Assembly: GCA_046349775.1 (NCBI GenBank) | Contig: JAXMBS010000001.1 | Span: 148,716-212,715, forward strand | Length of the DNA: 64,000 nt | Direction: 5' to 3' | From: JAEUIG01 sp046349775 | GTDB lineage: Bacteria; Planctomycetota; Planctomycetia; Planctomycetales; Planctomycetaceae | In this document: positions 34,683 through 43,713 of the stretch, one piece after another | Numbering within the stretch: position 1 is the first letter of the stretch | How the letters are laid out: every line of letters begins with the position of its first letter | Notes under the pieces: generated by a model | What the model was told of the DNA's origin: nothing | Database searches by the model: none | The model's input: the letters and a program-made list of their open reading frames with translations, nothing else | Position numbers and translations under genes: made by a program

Positions 34683-36009
34683 TCAGGAACAGCCACACAA
34701 ACCCGTGCTGCGTCGTCTTCTCCTCGGGCGAGAAGCGGCTGGGCGTTTTCGGGTCTTCCAGGTACGTGCCGATCTCTTTCGAGATCTCGGTCGATCGCTC
34801 CTGTGCCTGTTTCACCGTGTCGCTGTTGCGGAACTCCTGGTACTCCTTCGTCCACGCCTTGTCGGCTTCATCGCTGAACACGAGGTCGCCGGGGTACTTC
34901 TCCATAAATCGCTTGCGCATCGCCTCCATGCCGTCCTTGAGGACCTGAGTCGATGCTGTGCGCTCCTCGATCAGGCTCGCAAACTTCTGCCGCTCCTCCG
35001 CTGTGAGGTCCGGACGCGGTGTGATTGTGCCGCCGAAATCGCCGACCAGCAGGTCCAGCTTTCCGTCGCCGTTGTAATCGGTGACATCCACCTGCGTGCG
35101 AATGCCGACCCGCGGCTCCGCCCTCACTTCCCACACGTCCGTGTAACCATTTCCCACGTGCGGCGGCAAGAGCGTCTCCGGAGCCGCGAACTGCGGTTGC
35201 TCCGGCGTGCCGATGTTCCGGAACCAGTACACGCCCCCCTCGTCGCTGCCCGACACGATGTCCCACTTCCCGTCGGCGTCCCAGTCGGCGACATCGAGCG
35301 CGGCGTGGCGGCCCGGCACCATCGCCGGCTTGCCGTCCACCAGAATGTCCACATTCTCAGGCGCGAACTTCGGCTCCTGCCGCGTCCCGGTGTTGATCCG
35401 CACGTACAGCGACCCGTCAAAGCCGCCGAGAATGAGATCGAGATCGCCGTCGTGCTCCCAGTCGGCCGTCGAAATCCAGCTCCCGAACGACTGGTAGTTC
35501 TGTTTCTGGACCGGATGCCGGCGAACGGGAACACCGGCAGTGTCCACCAGCGTCTCGCGAGCCGCGTACTGGCCGCCTCCAGTACCGCGGAACAGGTAGA
35601 ACTCACCCGGATCGTAAGACCCGCTGATCATGTCAAGGTGTCCGTCGTCGTCGAAATCGACGAACTGCGGGCTGGAGCCAATGCAGCAATAAATCCAGAC
35701 CTCGGCGTCCTTGCCTCCCGCCTGCAAGTACTCGAAAGCAGCGAACTCGGGATTGGACTCGGTCCCGGTGTTGCGGAACACGCGAAACTTGCTGTCGAAC
35801 GAGCCCACGATGAGGTCACGGACTCCATCGCCGTCGACGTCGGCCATGTGCGGACCAGAGTGTCCCCACTGTTCGCCAGTGTCGATCACTGTCCCTCCGG
35901 CTGTCAGCCGCACCGGAGTCTCGAACACCTCCTCGCCAGCCGAAGTCACTCCCCAAGCGGCACTAATGACGAGACTGCCCCAGACCGCCGCACGAGAGAA
36001 CGCTCTCAT
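34675..36009 (-). CDS. exported VCBS/FG-GAP beta-propeller-like protein
   Basis: 444 residues from ATG 36009 with signal MRAFSRAAVWGSLVISAAWG. Calcium-binding propeller-type repeats: MADVDGDGVRDLIVGSFDSK, FVDFDDDGHLDMISGSYDPG, TADWEHDGDLDLILGGFDGS, VADWDADGKWDIVSGSDEGG and VTDYNGDGKLDLLVGDFGGT, each with a D-x-D-x-D-G loop. Five visible blades plus an N-terminal strand suggest a seven-blade or partial propeller. The C-terminal ~100 residues are charged and helical. Probably a periplasmic or surface binding protein; no catalytic motif. Confidence 0.85.
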   Translation of the reverse strand: MRAFSRAAVWGSLVISAAWGVTSAGEEVFETPVRLTAGGTVIDTGEQWGHSGPHMADVDGDGVRDLIVGSFDSKFRVFRNTGTESNPEFAAFEYLQAGGKDAEVWIYCCIGSSPQFVDFDDDGHLDMISGSYDPGEFYLFRGTGGGQYAARETLVDTAGVPVRRHPVQKQNYQSFGSWISTADWEHDGDLDLILGGFDGSLYVRINTGTRQEPKFAPENVDILVDGKPAMVPGRHAALDVADWDADGKWDIVSGSDEGGVYWFRNIGTPEQPQFAAPETLLPPHVGNGYTDVWEVRAEPRVGIRTQVDVTDYNGDGKLDLLVGDFGGTITPRPDLTAEERQKFASLIEERTASTQVLKDGMEAMRKRFMEKYPGDLVFSDEADKAWTKEYQEFRNSDTVKQAQERSTEISKEIGTYLEDPKTPSRFSPEEKTTQHGFVWLFLRK

Positions 36010-36433
36010 GGTCCCTGCCTCCCCTTGGATCAACGTTGGTGGATGTTGACGACAGTCCTGCCAGGCTATTTACGTGCGGGACGCGGCCATCGCGAGAACA
36101 ACCTGCAGATTCTGCGCAATCCGACCCTTGGAGAACTGGGCAGCATGGCGGACCTCTAACAGTTATCCGCTTATTCCGGTCGGGCACTCTGTGCCGCTGA
36201 CAGACCGCTAAAACCGCTACGGCCGGAGTGTTCGGCCAGATCGTTTGAATGGGCGCTCGCGGTGCCGTCGATACGACCGAAGACGACCCAGCTTCATATT
36301 CGTCGCACGACGCGGTTGACCGGGTTCCAGGGGGGATGGTCATCCGGGGCAGCGATGCGCCCGTGGCCTGACCCGTCGTACCTGCCGAATGCCCGATCGA
36401 CCGCGCGCCGCCCCAGGGAGGGGAACCCGCGCC
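36010..36433. other. 424-bp intergenic region, divergent promoters expected
   Basis: It separates divergent genes. No convincing ORF, hairpin terminator or repeat array was found; short palindromic words near 36234 (GTTCGGCCAG) are not distinctive. Confidence 0.5.
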
Positions 36434-38077
36434 ATGTCGCTATCGAATCGATTTTCCAGTCACTGGACGCGCCCGACCGCGTCCTGTCTTGCAGTCGCCG
36501 GCCTGGGCCTCGCTGGCCTCGCCGGCTGCGCACTGAAGATGTCGCCGGGAGAACGGCTGGCGTCCGTCGCGCACGAAGACACCGAGGTCAAACCGCCTAT
36601 CGCCACGTCGGCGTTGTCGCGGATACTCGAGCGCAAGTCCGCCACAGCCAAGTCGGAAGAATCCACCACGGCTGAGCAAGACGCCACCGCCGGCAAATCC
36701 TCGTCGAGCACCAGCCGGGGCCGGTTGTTCTCCGCAATCGTCGACCGCTTCCCGTCCCGCAATGACGATGTCCGCGATCCGTTTCTCGATGCAGAGTCCG
36801 CACCGGCATTTGCCAAAGCGAACACTGCGGCGCGCGAGGCGCCGAATGCTGCTCGCCAGGAGGCGGATGCGGAACCGGCGGTTGCCGAGGCCGCGACGCG
36901 CCAACGGACGGATGAAGAATTGTGGAAGCTGTTCGACAGCGAGGCTGTCGGCGTCGTGCGCACCGGTGACGACGATCCGACCCTGGCCGCCGGCGCTCCG
37001 GCGGAAACGCCGAAACATACCGCAGTGACGGAGGACTCGCTGCCGGTGTGGGCCCGTCCGAAGCCGGGCCGCACAGCCGCTCGTTCGACCACGCCCAAGA
37101 CGCGCGCTGCCAGCACGTCGGTCAACGCGCCGCCCGTGCGGCCGCTGAAGTCGGCCGAATTGCCGACCGTCGCGCCGCACCCGGCCGCCGATGCGACCGT
37201 AGCGACCGCTGCGCGTCGTGAACGGCACGATCTGGTCACTCAGGCCCGCGAGCACGAACAGCGCGGCGCACTGCAACAGGCGCGGCAGTCCGCTGCGGAC
37301 GCCGTCGCGATTGCTGATCGTGAGCGGTTCGAGTTTGCTCCCGGCGAGGAGCGGCCTGCGGACGTGTTCCGCCGCCTCGACGAACGTCTGTCCGCCTCGA
37401 CGCGTGATCCCTTCGGCGATGCCCCGCAGGAATCCGCGGCGGCCGCGGCCCTCCAAGGGACGTCACCGTTCGCGTCCGGGACGACGCTGACCGATTCGCT
37501 GCCATGGAAAACGCGCATTCAACCTCAACCTGACACAGCTCCGCCGGCCCCGGCCCCCGAGCGCAAGCCCTCGGCGCCTGCGACGAACTTCCCTGCCGCT
37601 CCCGAATGGCGGGGAGTCCGGGCCAACAGTCCAGTTTCGCTGGCAGTCGTAGAACAACCCGAGTTCTCCGCCAGCCCCAGCGAGTCGCCGTCCGTACGGC
37701 ATGCGGACGTCGAGGATGTTGGGGCCGCTCTTCGAACTCCGGGACGTCTGTTGCCGCGGACCTTACCGGCGGCCGTCGCCCCGGCCGCCACCGACGACCG
37801 CTCGCTGGCGCTCAGTGCGCCGCCGATCGCCGAGGGACCTTTGCTCGCGCCGCCGCTGGACGTGACGCCGTTAGCTGCGGCGCCGGCTCCGCCGATCCTG
37901 GCGGATGGCAGCGCAGCGTCTCTGACGCTTCCCGCCACGGCCGACGAAGAGTTGCAACGCTCGAGCGGCAAAGCCGGCTGGATCATCGGTGGCGTATTGC
38001 TGGCGGCCGGACTGTGGCTGTTCGGCTTCCGTGGCGGCCGCGCGACCCGCAGGAACTCCTCGGCGTCAGGCCGCTGA
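36434..38077 (+). CDS. disordered lipoprotein with C-terminal membrane helix
   Basis: 547 residues from ATG 36434. VAGLGLAGLAGCALKMSPGE is a lipoprotein signal (LAGC). The middle ~450 residues are rich in Ala, Pro, Ser and Thr with almost no hydrophobic core, so largely disordered, with short helical pieces such as TRQRTDEELWKLFDSEAVGV and LVTQAREHEQRGALQQARQS. The end KAGWIIGGVLLAAGLWLFGF is a membrane helix followed by RGGRATRRN. Lipid anchor at one end and a helix at the other would let it span the envelope. No family recognised. Confidence 0.6.
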   Translation: MSLSNRFSSHWTRPTASCLAVAGLGLAGLAGCALKMSPGERLASVAHEDTEVKPPIATSALSRILERKSATAKSEESTTAEQDATAGKSSSSTSRGRLFSAIVDRFPSRNDDVRDPFLDAESAPAFAKANTAAREAPNAARQEADAEPAVAEAATRQRTDEELWKLFDSEAVGVVRTGDDDPTLAAGAPAETPKHTAVTEDSLPVWARPKPGRTAARSTTPKTRAASTSVNAPPVRPLKSAELPTVAPHPAADATVATAARRERHDLVTQAREHEQRGALQQARQSAADAVAIADRERFEFAPGEERPADVFRRLDERLSASTRDPFGDAPQESAAAAALQGTSPFASGTTLTDSLPWKTRIQPQPDTAPPAPAPERKPSAPATNFPAAPEWRGVRANSPVSLAVVEQPEFSASPSESPSVRHADVEDVGAALRTPGRLLPRTLPAAVAPAATDDRSLALSAPPIAEGPLLAPPLDVTPLAAAPAPPILADGSAASLTLPATADEELQRSSGKAGWIIGGVLLAAGLWLFGFRGGRATRRNSSASGR

Positions 38078-38267
38078 ACGTCGGAATTCCGCCAAGTGTT
38101 GGAGTTCCGCCATCAGGCGGCCGATCGTCGATCGGCTCCGTTCCGCTTGCGAATGGCGCACATGGGGGTGGCACGCGCTTCCGCTTGGGTGGCACGCCCT
38201 TTGGGAAACTACGGGCGAGGCGAGCGGGACCAGGCGACCCGATTCTGCCGCGGATCGACCGCCTGAT
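38078..38267. repeat. spacer with short repeated words
   Basis: CGGAATTCCGCC and GGAGTTCCGCC recur early, and GGGTGGCACGC occurs twice about 26 bp apart (near 38164 and 38190). Related GCGGAACTCC words are at 32388-32430. No ORF. Confidence 0.5.
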
Positions 38268-39140
38268 TCACGTCCAGCGAAAATCGCGGCGCAGGAATTC
38301 GGAGAGCGCCGCATTGTGCGGCGCGAAGTACCTTCGCAGCGAGTCGCGAACCGGCTCTCCCTGTTGCTGGTCATAGCCGCCGACCAGTTGGGCGTCGAGG
38401 TTCGGCGGACAAAAGCCGGTGCGAATGCCGATGTGGGCGCAGGCCGCGTCGAAGATCCGCTGCGGCTGCTGGAACAGGTCTTCGCTCCGGACGATCAGCA
38501 GTTGCTCCGCCGGGAAGACCTGGAGTGCGAGCCGCAACTGGTCGACGTAGCGGCCGCGGGCCTTGTAAGAATACCAGCGGTGCGCACGGCTGATGTATCG
38601 GCCGTCCTCCTGCATCCGTGCGTACTCGCCGTTGATGCGCGCGTCCTCCTGCTCCATCGCCGCTTCGATGGGGAGCGGTTCGCGGCCGTTGCGCTGCGAG
38701 TGAAAATAGTGCGAAATGGCGCGTTCCACCGGGTCGCGGAGCAGGGCGATCAACCGCACGTTCGGCAACAGGCGGGCAATCCGCGCGGGGGCGTGCGGGT
38801 GGCACATGTAGTACGGGCTGCCTTCCCCGGTGATCTGGCGGGCCTCCAGTTCGGCCGCGTGCGGAAAGTGCCCGCGGTACCAGCGTTCCCCCTTCGAGTA
38901 GTTGATGTCGAAGTAATGGACCTCTTTGCGCGTGGCCTCGACGACCTGGGGATGCTGTCCGAGCCACCGGTACAGCGAGGTCGTTCCCCCCTTCTGCGTG
39001 CCGATGATCAGAAACGCCGGCAGCACCCGTTGCCGTGAGGCCCGCCAGCGACGCCACAACCCCAGCGGTCCATGCGGCGGCGCGATCGGGGCCGCGAGCG
39101 CCTGATTCTGCCGAGCAGCGGTCGATTCTCGCACCGTCAT
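38268..39140 (-). CDS. sulfotransferase (heparan-sulfate NST-like)
   Basis: 290 residues. PAFLIIGTQKGGTTSLYRWL is the 5'-phosphosulfate loop binding PAPS and RLIALLRDPVERAISHYFHS is the 3'-phosphate site; KEVHYFDINYSKGERWYRGH and ITGEGSPYYMCHP match the heparan N-deacetylase/N-sulfotransferase-like group. It transfers sulfate from PAPS to a sugar or alcohol acceptor. Planctomycetes carry many of these. Cytosolic, no signal. It lies in tandem with a second sulfotransferase on the same strand (32-bp gap). Confidence 0.85.
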   Translation of the reverse strand: MTVRESTAARQNQALAAPIAPPHGPLGLWRRWRASRQRVLPAFLIIGTQKGGTTSLYRWLGQHPQVVEATRKEVHYFDINYSKGERWYRGHFPHAAELEARQITGEGSPYYMCHPHAPARIARLLPNVRLIALLRDPVERAISHYFHSQRNGREPLPIEAAMEQEDARINGEYARMQEDGRYISRAHRWYSYKARGRYVDQLRLALQVFPAEQLLIVRSEDLFQQPQRIFDAACAHIGIRTGFCPPNLDAQLVGGYDQQQGEPVRDSLRRYFAPHNAALSEFLRRDFRWT

Positions 39141-39172
39141 AGTCAGACTCTCATCCTTGAGGGGTGGGACGC

Positions 39173-40042
39173 CTACGCCGCACGCGCCACCGGAGCAGCC
39201 GTCTGACCCGCAGTTCGCGGCGCCCGCTTGGCCGACGTCCAGTCGTTGAAGTCGTAGCCAAACGTGTGTCTCAGCAGTTCAGCGCACCGGGCGGAGAAGT
39301 ATTCGCGGTCCTCGGCGTTGAACCAATCGACCGGATCGCGTTCGTCCTTGCGGACCAGCGAAATGCTGCGCACGTGCGGATCCTGGGCCGCCATCCGGTC
39401 CTTGCTGCATTCGGCCGCCGCCTTCGCGAACATCGCCGTGTCAGACACGGGCAATTCCAGGAATCGCCACACCCGCTCCAGTTCGCCGGGCGTGTCGCGC
39501 CGCAGATTCTCGTAGTGCACGATCAGGGTCTGGTCCGGCAAACGCTGGGCGACGTCTCCCCACGCGTTGAAGAAGGCAAATCGTTTGTAAAGATCCCACT
39601 TGGTGCCCCGCTCCCAGAAGCCGTGGTCGCGCAGCGACTCGGAAAAGGAAACGCCGGCCAGTTCCACCGTCTGACGCTCAAACCGCGACACCATTGATGC
39701 CCGAATGTCCCGCAGCAGGACGACATACCGGGGGAACCGCAACAGTGTTCGCATCAGCGAAGAATGCACCAGCGGACTCGGTGCGTGGTGCGTCCGCACC
39801 AGGCGCGGCAGGTGTGCGTCGCGCGACGCGAGCCGCGGATGGCAGATCAGGGACCGGTCGCGAATATGCGCGGGTTTAGGCACGCCATACTGCAGGCAGA
39901 TCGCGGTGGCCATCAAGTTGCTGATCCAGTGTGTGCCGGATTGCTGCCCGGTGGCGAAGTAGCCTGCTGCGTCCCGTTGCCAGAGCAGGCTCAAACGAAA
40001 CATGTCGTGGCGGACGTACCGCGCGAGATAGGTGAGATTCAT
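39173..40042 (-). CDS. sulfotransferase family protein
   Basis: 289 residues. The PAPS site is degenerate in spacing but recognisable: AAGYFATGQQSGTHWISNLM, with the 3' site in RYVVLLRDIRASMVSRFERQ. LIVHYENLRRDTPGELERVW is the conserved late block of many sulfotransferases. The acceptor is unknown. It is upstream partner of the gene at 38268 and divergent from a third sulfotransferase at 40403. Confidence 0.75.
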   Translation of the reverse strand: MNLTYLARYVRHDMFRLSLLWQRDAAGYFATGQQSGTHWISNLMATAICLQYGVPKPAHIRDRSLICHPRLASRDAHLPRLVRTHHAPSPLVHSSLMRTLLRFPRYVVLLRDIRASMVSRFERQTVELAGVSFSESLRDHGFWERGTKWDLYKRFAFFNAWGDVAQRLPDQTLIVHYENLRRDTPGELERVWRFLELPVSDTAMFAKAAAECSKDRMAAQDPHVRSISLVRKDERDPVDWFNAEDREYFSARCAELLRHTFGYDFNDWTSAKRAPRTAGQTAAPVARAA

Positions 40043-40402
40043 CGATCAGCTCCGTCCAAGAAGGTAACGACCGCACGCGGCAGCGGGGTGGGCTTTTATG
40101 CTGGAACTCCAATGCTGTCAATAGGTTTTGGCTCTTCTTGCGTGGGCCGAATTCGCGAAGCGAGACGAACATCCCCGTCACAATCCGCACGGTCCCCCTT
40201 TTCGGAATAATTGCCCCATGTTCGCCGAGCTTCGAGGCCGATAAATCTGCCAGGGAGGCGGTTTCAGAACGGGGGATTGCGGCTCGCGCTGTTCGCGGGA
40301 GCGGCAATTTGCTGCTGCTGCTCGATCAGGCAAGCCGCCTGATCCACGGAGTTCTGAATCTGCATCGGGCAATCTCGTTGCACTGTGCGCCACCACAGGC
40401 TT
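40043..40402. other. 360-bp gap between divergent sulfotransferases
   Basis: No ORF or repeat supported. It presumably holds both promoters; no clean -35/-10 pair was identified. GCAAGCCGCCTGATC near 40333 could be part of a stem. Confidence 0.4.
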
Positions 40403-41098
40403 ATGCCAATGCACGATTGGATCAATCACGCCGCGTTAGGGATTGTGCGCGTCCTCTCGACCAGCTTCGATCCCTTCATCCCACCGAACCTGGACCACCG
40501 TCCGAAAGTGTTCGGCATCGGGTTCCATAAGACCGGCACCAGCACGCTGGGACGCGCCTTGCGGACGCTCGGCTACCGCGTCCAGAAAGGACGCGCCTTC
40601 AATCACCCGCGCAAGCCGTCCATTCCCGAGCCGGTCACATTGGACAAGGTCTGGGACCTGGTGCGGCCGATGATCCCGCTCTACGGCGCCTTTGAAGACA
40701 ATCCCTGGCCCCTGCTGTTCCAGCACGTGGACCAGGCGTATCCCGGATCACGGTTCGTCTTCACGTACCGGGATTCGGACCGCTGGATCCGTTCCGCGCT
40801 GCGCTACTTCGGGGCGAAAACAAACGCGACGCACGACCTGCTGTACGAGCGGCCGAAATTCCGCATCGCGGGCAATGAAGATATCGCTCTCGCCCGGTAC
40901 GAGCGGCACAACATGGAAGTGCTCGACTACTTCCACAACCGACCGGGCGACATCCTTCAATGGAACCTCGAAGCGGACCCCCGCTGGGAACCGCTGTGCG
41001 AGTTCCTGGGTTGCCCGGTTCCCGAGCGCCACTTTCCACACGCGAATCACGCATCCGGACGCAAGCGCGTGCCGGCCGATACGGCGGCGGCCGCCTGA
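40403..41098 (+). CDS. sulfotransferase family protein
   Basis: 231 residues from ATG 40403 (ATG 40409 possible). PKVFGIGFHKTGTSTLGRAL is the PAPS-binding loop with RTLGYRVQKG after it, and SRFVFTYRDSDRWIRSALRY gives the 3'-phosphate site. HNMEVLDYFHNRPGDILQWN and PLCEFLGCPVPERHFPHANH are the typical C-terminal blocks of the small sulfotransferase group. Its last 52 bp overlap the convergent methyltransferase gene. Confidence 0.8.
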   Translation: MPMHDWINHAALGIVRVLSTSFDPFIPPNLDHRPKVFGIGFHKTGTSTLGRALRTLGYRVQKGRAFNHPRKPSIPEPVTLDKVWDLVRPMIPLYGAFEDNPWPLLFQHVDQAYPGSRFVFTYRDSDRWIRSALRYFGAKTNATHDLLYERPKFRIAGNEDIALARYERHNMEVLDYFHNRPGDILQWNLEADPRWEPLCEFLGCPVPERHFPHANHASGRKRVPADTAAAA

Positions 41099-42009
41099 TC
41101 GTCCGACCGTACGCCGCTGGATCGTTGGGTGAACGCGTCTTGCAGGGAGCTCCGCTCGGGCTCCCCGTTGGCGAACGAGGGTGTGGGCCGCGTTGTGCGC
41201 GGGCGGCGGGCGATCATCCACATGTTGTCGTTGACCGGCAGCTTGTCCAGCAGGCCGAAACGAGCAACCTGATAGCCGGCGGCGGTCACCATCGCCTGCA
41301 ATGACTCCGGCACGAAGTAATTCACGTGGTCGGGAAACCGGAATCCGCACCAGCGGCCGCCGCGGACCCGGCGGTTCCAACAACCGAAGTTCGGCACTTT
41401 GATGATCACGTAACCGCCCGGCCGGAGGACGCGACACGACTCCTCCAGCACCTCACGCGGCTGCGTTTCATGTTCGAGGAACGCCCGCATCATCACGGCG
41501 TCGAACGAGTCGTCGGCGATCTGCCGGAGCCCGGACAAGGCATCCGCTTCAATGACGCGGCCGCCGACAGATTCGGCAATTTTCCGGGCCTGGGCGGCGG
41601 CATTGGCATCCAGTTCGATCCCCGAGCCGCGCAAATCCGGCGCGGCACGCTCAATGCCCCCGCCGATGCCGCAGCCGACGTCCAGGAACTCGCCGCGCGG
41701 CACGTACGCCTTCAATAGCGCCAGGGCCTTGTCGTAATAGCCGAACGTCCTCCGCCGCAGCTTGCGCAGCCGGCGCTCCGCCTTCAGCAACAGCGGCTCG
41801 CGACTGAAGCGCAGTTCCTTTTCATCAACCTTCGTTTTGGTCCATGCAAAGTCATTGATCAGTTCGTGGTAGCTGGCGGCATTCTCCAGATAGACGAACC
41901 GGCACACGGCGCAGGTCTTGATCCGCCAGTGTTCACGGCTGTAGGGCGATACGGCGGCGGTGCGGTTGTCGGTCCCGCACAGGGGACACGGACGAATCGT
42001 CTCGAACAT
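41047..42009 (-). CDS. zinc-ribbon SAM-dependent methyltransferase
   Basis: 320 residues from ATG 42009; upstream codons in this frame overlap the next gene and are rejected. MFETIRPCPLCGTDNRT and KTCAVCRFVYLE form a CxxC...CxxC zinc ribbon. The Rossmann core has EFLDVGCGIGGGIERAAPDL (motif I), GSGIELDANAAAQARKIAES and RVLRPGGYVIIKVPNFGCWN. Such proteins typically methylate sugars or small metabolites in glycan clusters. The C-terminus is a low-complexity charged tail that runs 52 bp into the sulfotransferase gene on the other strand. Confidence 0.8.
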   Translation of the reverse strand: MFETIRPCPLCGTDNRTAAVSPYSREHWRIKTCAVCRFVYLENAASYHELINDFAWTKTKVDEKELRFSREPLLLKAERRLRKLRRRTFGYYDKALALLKAYVPRGEFLDVGCGIGGGIERAAPDLRGSGIELDANAAAQARKIAESVGGRVIEADALSGLRQIADDSFDAVMMRAFLEHETQPREVLEESCRVLRPGGYVIIKVPNFGCWNRRVRGGRWCGFRFPDHVNYFVPESLQAMVTAAGYQVARFGLLDKLPVNDNMWMIARRPRTTRPTPSFANGEPERSSLQDAFTQRSSGVRSDDQAAAAVSAGTRLRPDA

Positions 42010-42053
42010 ATGAGTCAACTTATTGGCAGGGGTGCAGTGCGCGGGCAACGTCT

Positions 42054-43385
42054 CTACGCCACCCGTCGGACGACGACCTTCAGGCAGGTTTTCCATCGCA
42101 GCGGTGCGGACAGAATTCGGAAACCGCGTCGCGCGAATAGCGCGGTCATCGACTTCCGACCGAACAGGACGACATGTTCCGGTGGCTTGAGGCTGTCCCA
42201 ACCGAGGATGTTCCGCGGAACGCGGACGTGTGTGGCATGCGGCGTCGTGAGAAACACGATGCCGCCAGGGTGCAACAACGTTCGGAGATCATCCACAAAG
42301 CTCTGTGGATCAATCACGTGCTCGATGACTTCCGTGCAGAAGATCAAGTCGAATCGTTCGCCGGCTCGAGCCAGGTCGGTGGCCGATGTTTCCAGGAACC
42401 GGCAGTTCGGATACCGCTCAGAGGCGAATCCAATGCTTTGCGGATCGAGATCGACGCCCGTTGCGTCGAGGCCCGAGTCTCGCGCGGCCGCCACGGCTGA
42501 CCCCACGCTGCAGCCGATGTCCAGAAACCGCCGGCCGGGGACGCGATGCTTGAGCAGCATCATCCGCCACCGGGCTTTGCGGTACTTGGCATCGGCTTTT
42601 CGCAGGTATTTGTCGTTCCGTGGATGCTGGCGGTAAAACGCGTTGAGTTCCGCTGCGGTCGGCATCGGATTCACGAACACCAGCCGGCAGGCCTTGCACT
42701 TCCAGACGTGATATCCGTTCTTTTCTCCCGCGTAATCGGTTCCGGCCGATTCGCAGGCCAGGCAGTTCGGTGTCGACGACAGCGGCGCAGGTTCCCGACG
42801 TTGTCCGCTCGCATCGCTGCGCAGCTCCGCCTGTGCCAGAGCCCGGCGCCAAGCGCGTAATGGCTTCCGCAGCGCGCCCGATTTCCAGGTCTTGAACACC
42901 ACGTCCTCAGGCGAGACAGCCACCGTCTCGACGCAGTTGAAGAACCGTCGCAGTTTCGGACGCCACCAGTCCGCGTAACGGACCGTGCAATTCGGAGCCT
43001 CTCCCGCCAGTGGACGCGCGCACGTCGAAATCTGAAATACAACGTGCTCTGAGATGCTGCAGAGCCGCCGCAGCAACGAATCGAGTTCGGCTACCGGCGT
43101 TTGTTCGAGCAACCCGGCGCAGAGGACCAGATCGGCCCGTTGGTCGGCCGGAATTCGCCCGTCCAGTTGGGCAACGTGGCGGGCGCTCGAAAGCCGAAAC
43201 CTGGCGGCGAGGGCGTCGCAATTGGAGTCCAATGCGGTGCCGATGCACAGGACGTCCTGGGGGCGCAGTTCGCGGACATCGGCCTCGACGAGCCGCTGCA
43301 TTCGCTGCGATTGGGTCGCGTCGGGCGCAGCCGCGACCGGCAGGTTGTCGGCTGGGGTCAAGCGAGTTCTCCGTCCCTGGAACAT
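42054..43385 (-). CDS. double-domain methyltransferase with internal zinc ribbon
   Basis: 443 residues from ATG 43385. The N-terminal ~170 residues are a degenerate Rossmann half (QDVLCIGTALDSNCDALAAR, ADLVLCAGLLEQTPVAELDS) with no full glycine motif, probably inactive. Then a zinc ribbon (NCLACESAGTDY, WKCKACRLVFVNPMP) leads into an intact methyltransferase: RFLDIGCSVGSAVAAARDSG, DLIFCTEVIEHVIDPQSFVD, LLHPGGIVFLTTPHATHVRV. It is the upstream partner of the zinc-ribbon methyltransferase at 41047 (44-bp gap), and together they suggest sequential methylation of one substrate. Confidence 0.75.
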   Translation of the reverse strand: MFQGRRTRLTPADNLPVAAAPDATQSQRMQRLVEADVRELRPQDVLCIGTALDSNCDALAARFRLSSARHVAQLDGRIPADQRADLVLCAGLLEQTPVAELDSLLRRLCSISEHVVFQISTCARPLAGEAPNCTVRYADWWRPKLRRFFNCVETVAVSPEDVVFKTWKSGALRKPLRAWRRALAQAELRSDASGQRREPAPLSSTPNCLACESAGTDYAGEKNGYHVWKCKACRLVFVNPMPTAAELNAFYRQHPRNDKYLRKADAKYRKARWRMMLLKHRVPGRRFLDIGCSVGSAVAAARDSGLDATGVDLDPQSIGFASERYPNCRFLETSATDLARAGERFDLIFCTEVIEHVIDPQSFVDDLRTLLHPGGIVFLTTPHATHVRVPRNILGWDSLKPPEHVVLFGRKSMTALFARRGFRILSAPLRWKTCLKVVVRRVA

Positions 43386-43713
43386 CGGCCCGCCCGATCG
43401 GCCGACGCCTCGTGCGAAGGCTGTCTCGCCCATCGGGGGGCGGAATGTACGCCATCGCTCCGCAAATGGGCAAGATCGCTTCGGGACTCAACCGCGTTGG
43501 AACGCAGCGACTCGTACGCTTCCCGACTCTGCAGAAAGTCCGGGACGCGGCTGGCCATGCACAGCGCTCGTCCCCCTCCGGGAGTCTTTCAACGGGCATT
43601 TGGACTACCGTTCACACGAATTTCATAGAATAATCGAGATTCCTCACTCTCCTCACACATGGCGATCCGATGTCCGGCGGCGCCACAGCCGGATGCGGTC
43701 AGCGACGGTATCG
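43386..43713. other. 328-bp gap upstream of the cytochrome gene
   Basis: No gene. TAGAAT at ~43625 is -10-like, but the nearest TTGGAC is 20 nt upstream, so the promoter is uncertain. No repeat array. Confidence 0.4.

Noticed and set aside
34705..36159. 484-aa plus-strand ORF opposite the VCBS protein
   Set aside because: The minus strand encodes regular D-x-D-x-D-G repeats and a signal peptide; the plus frame does not.
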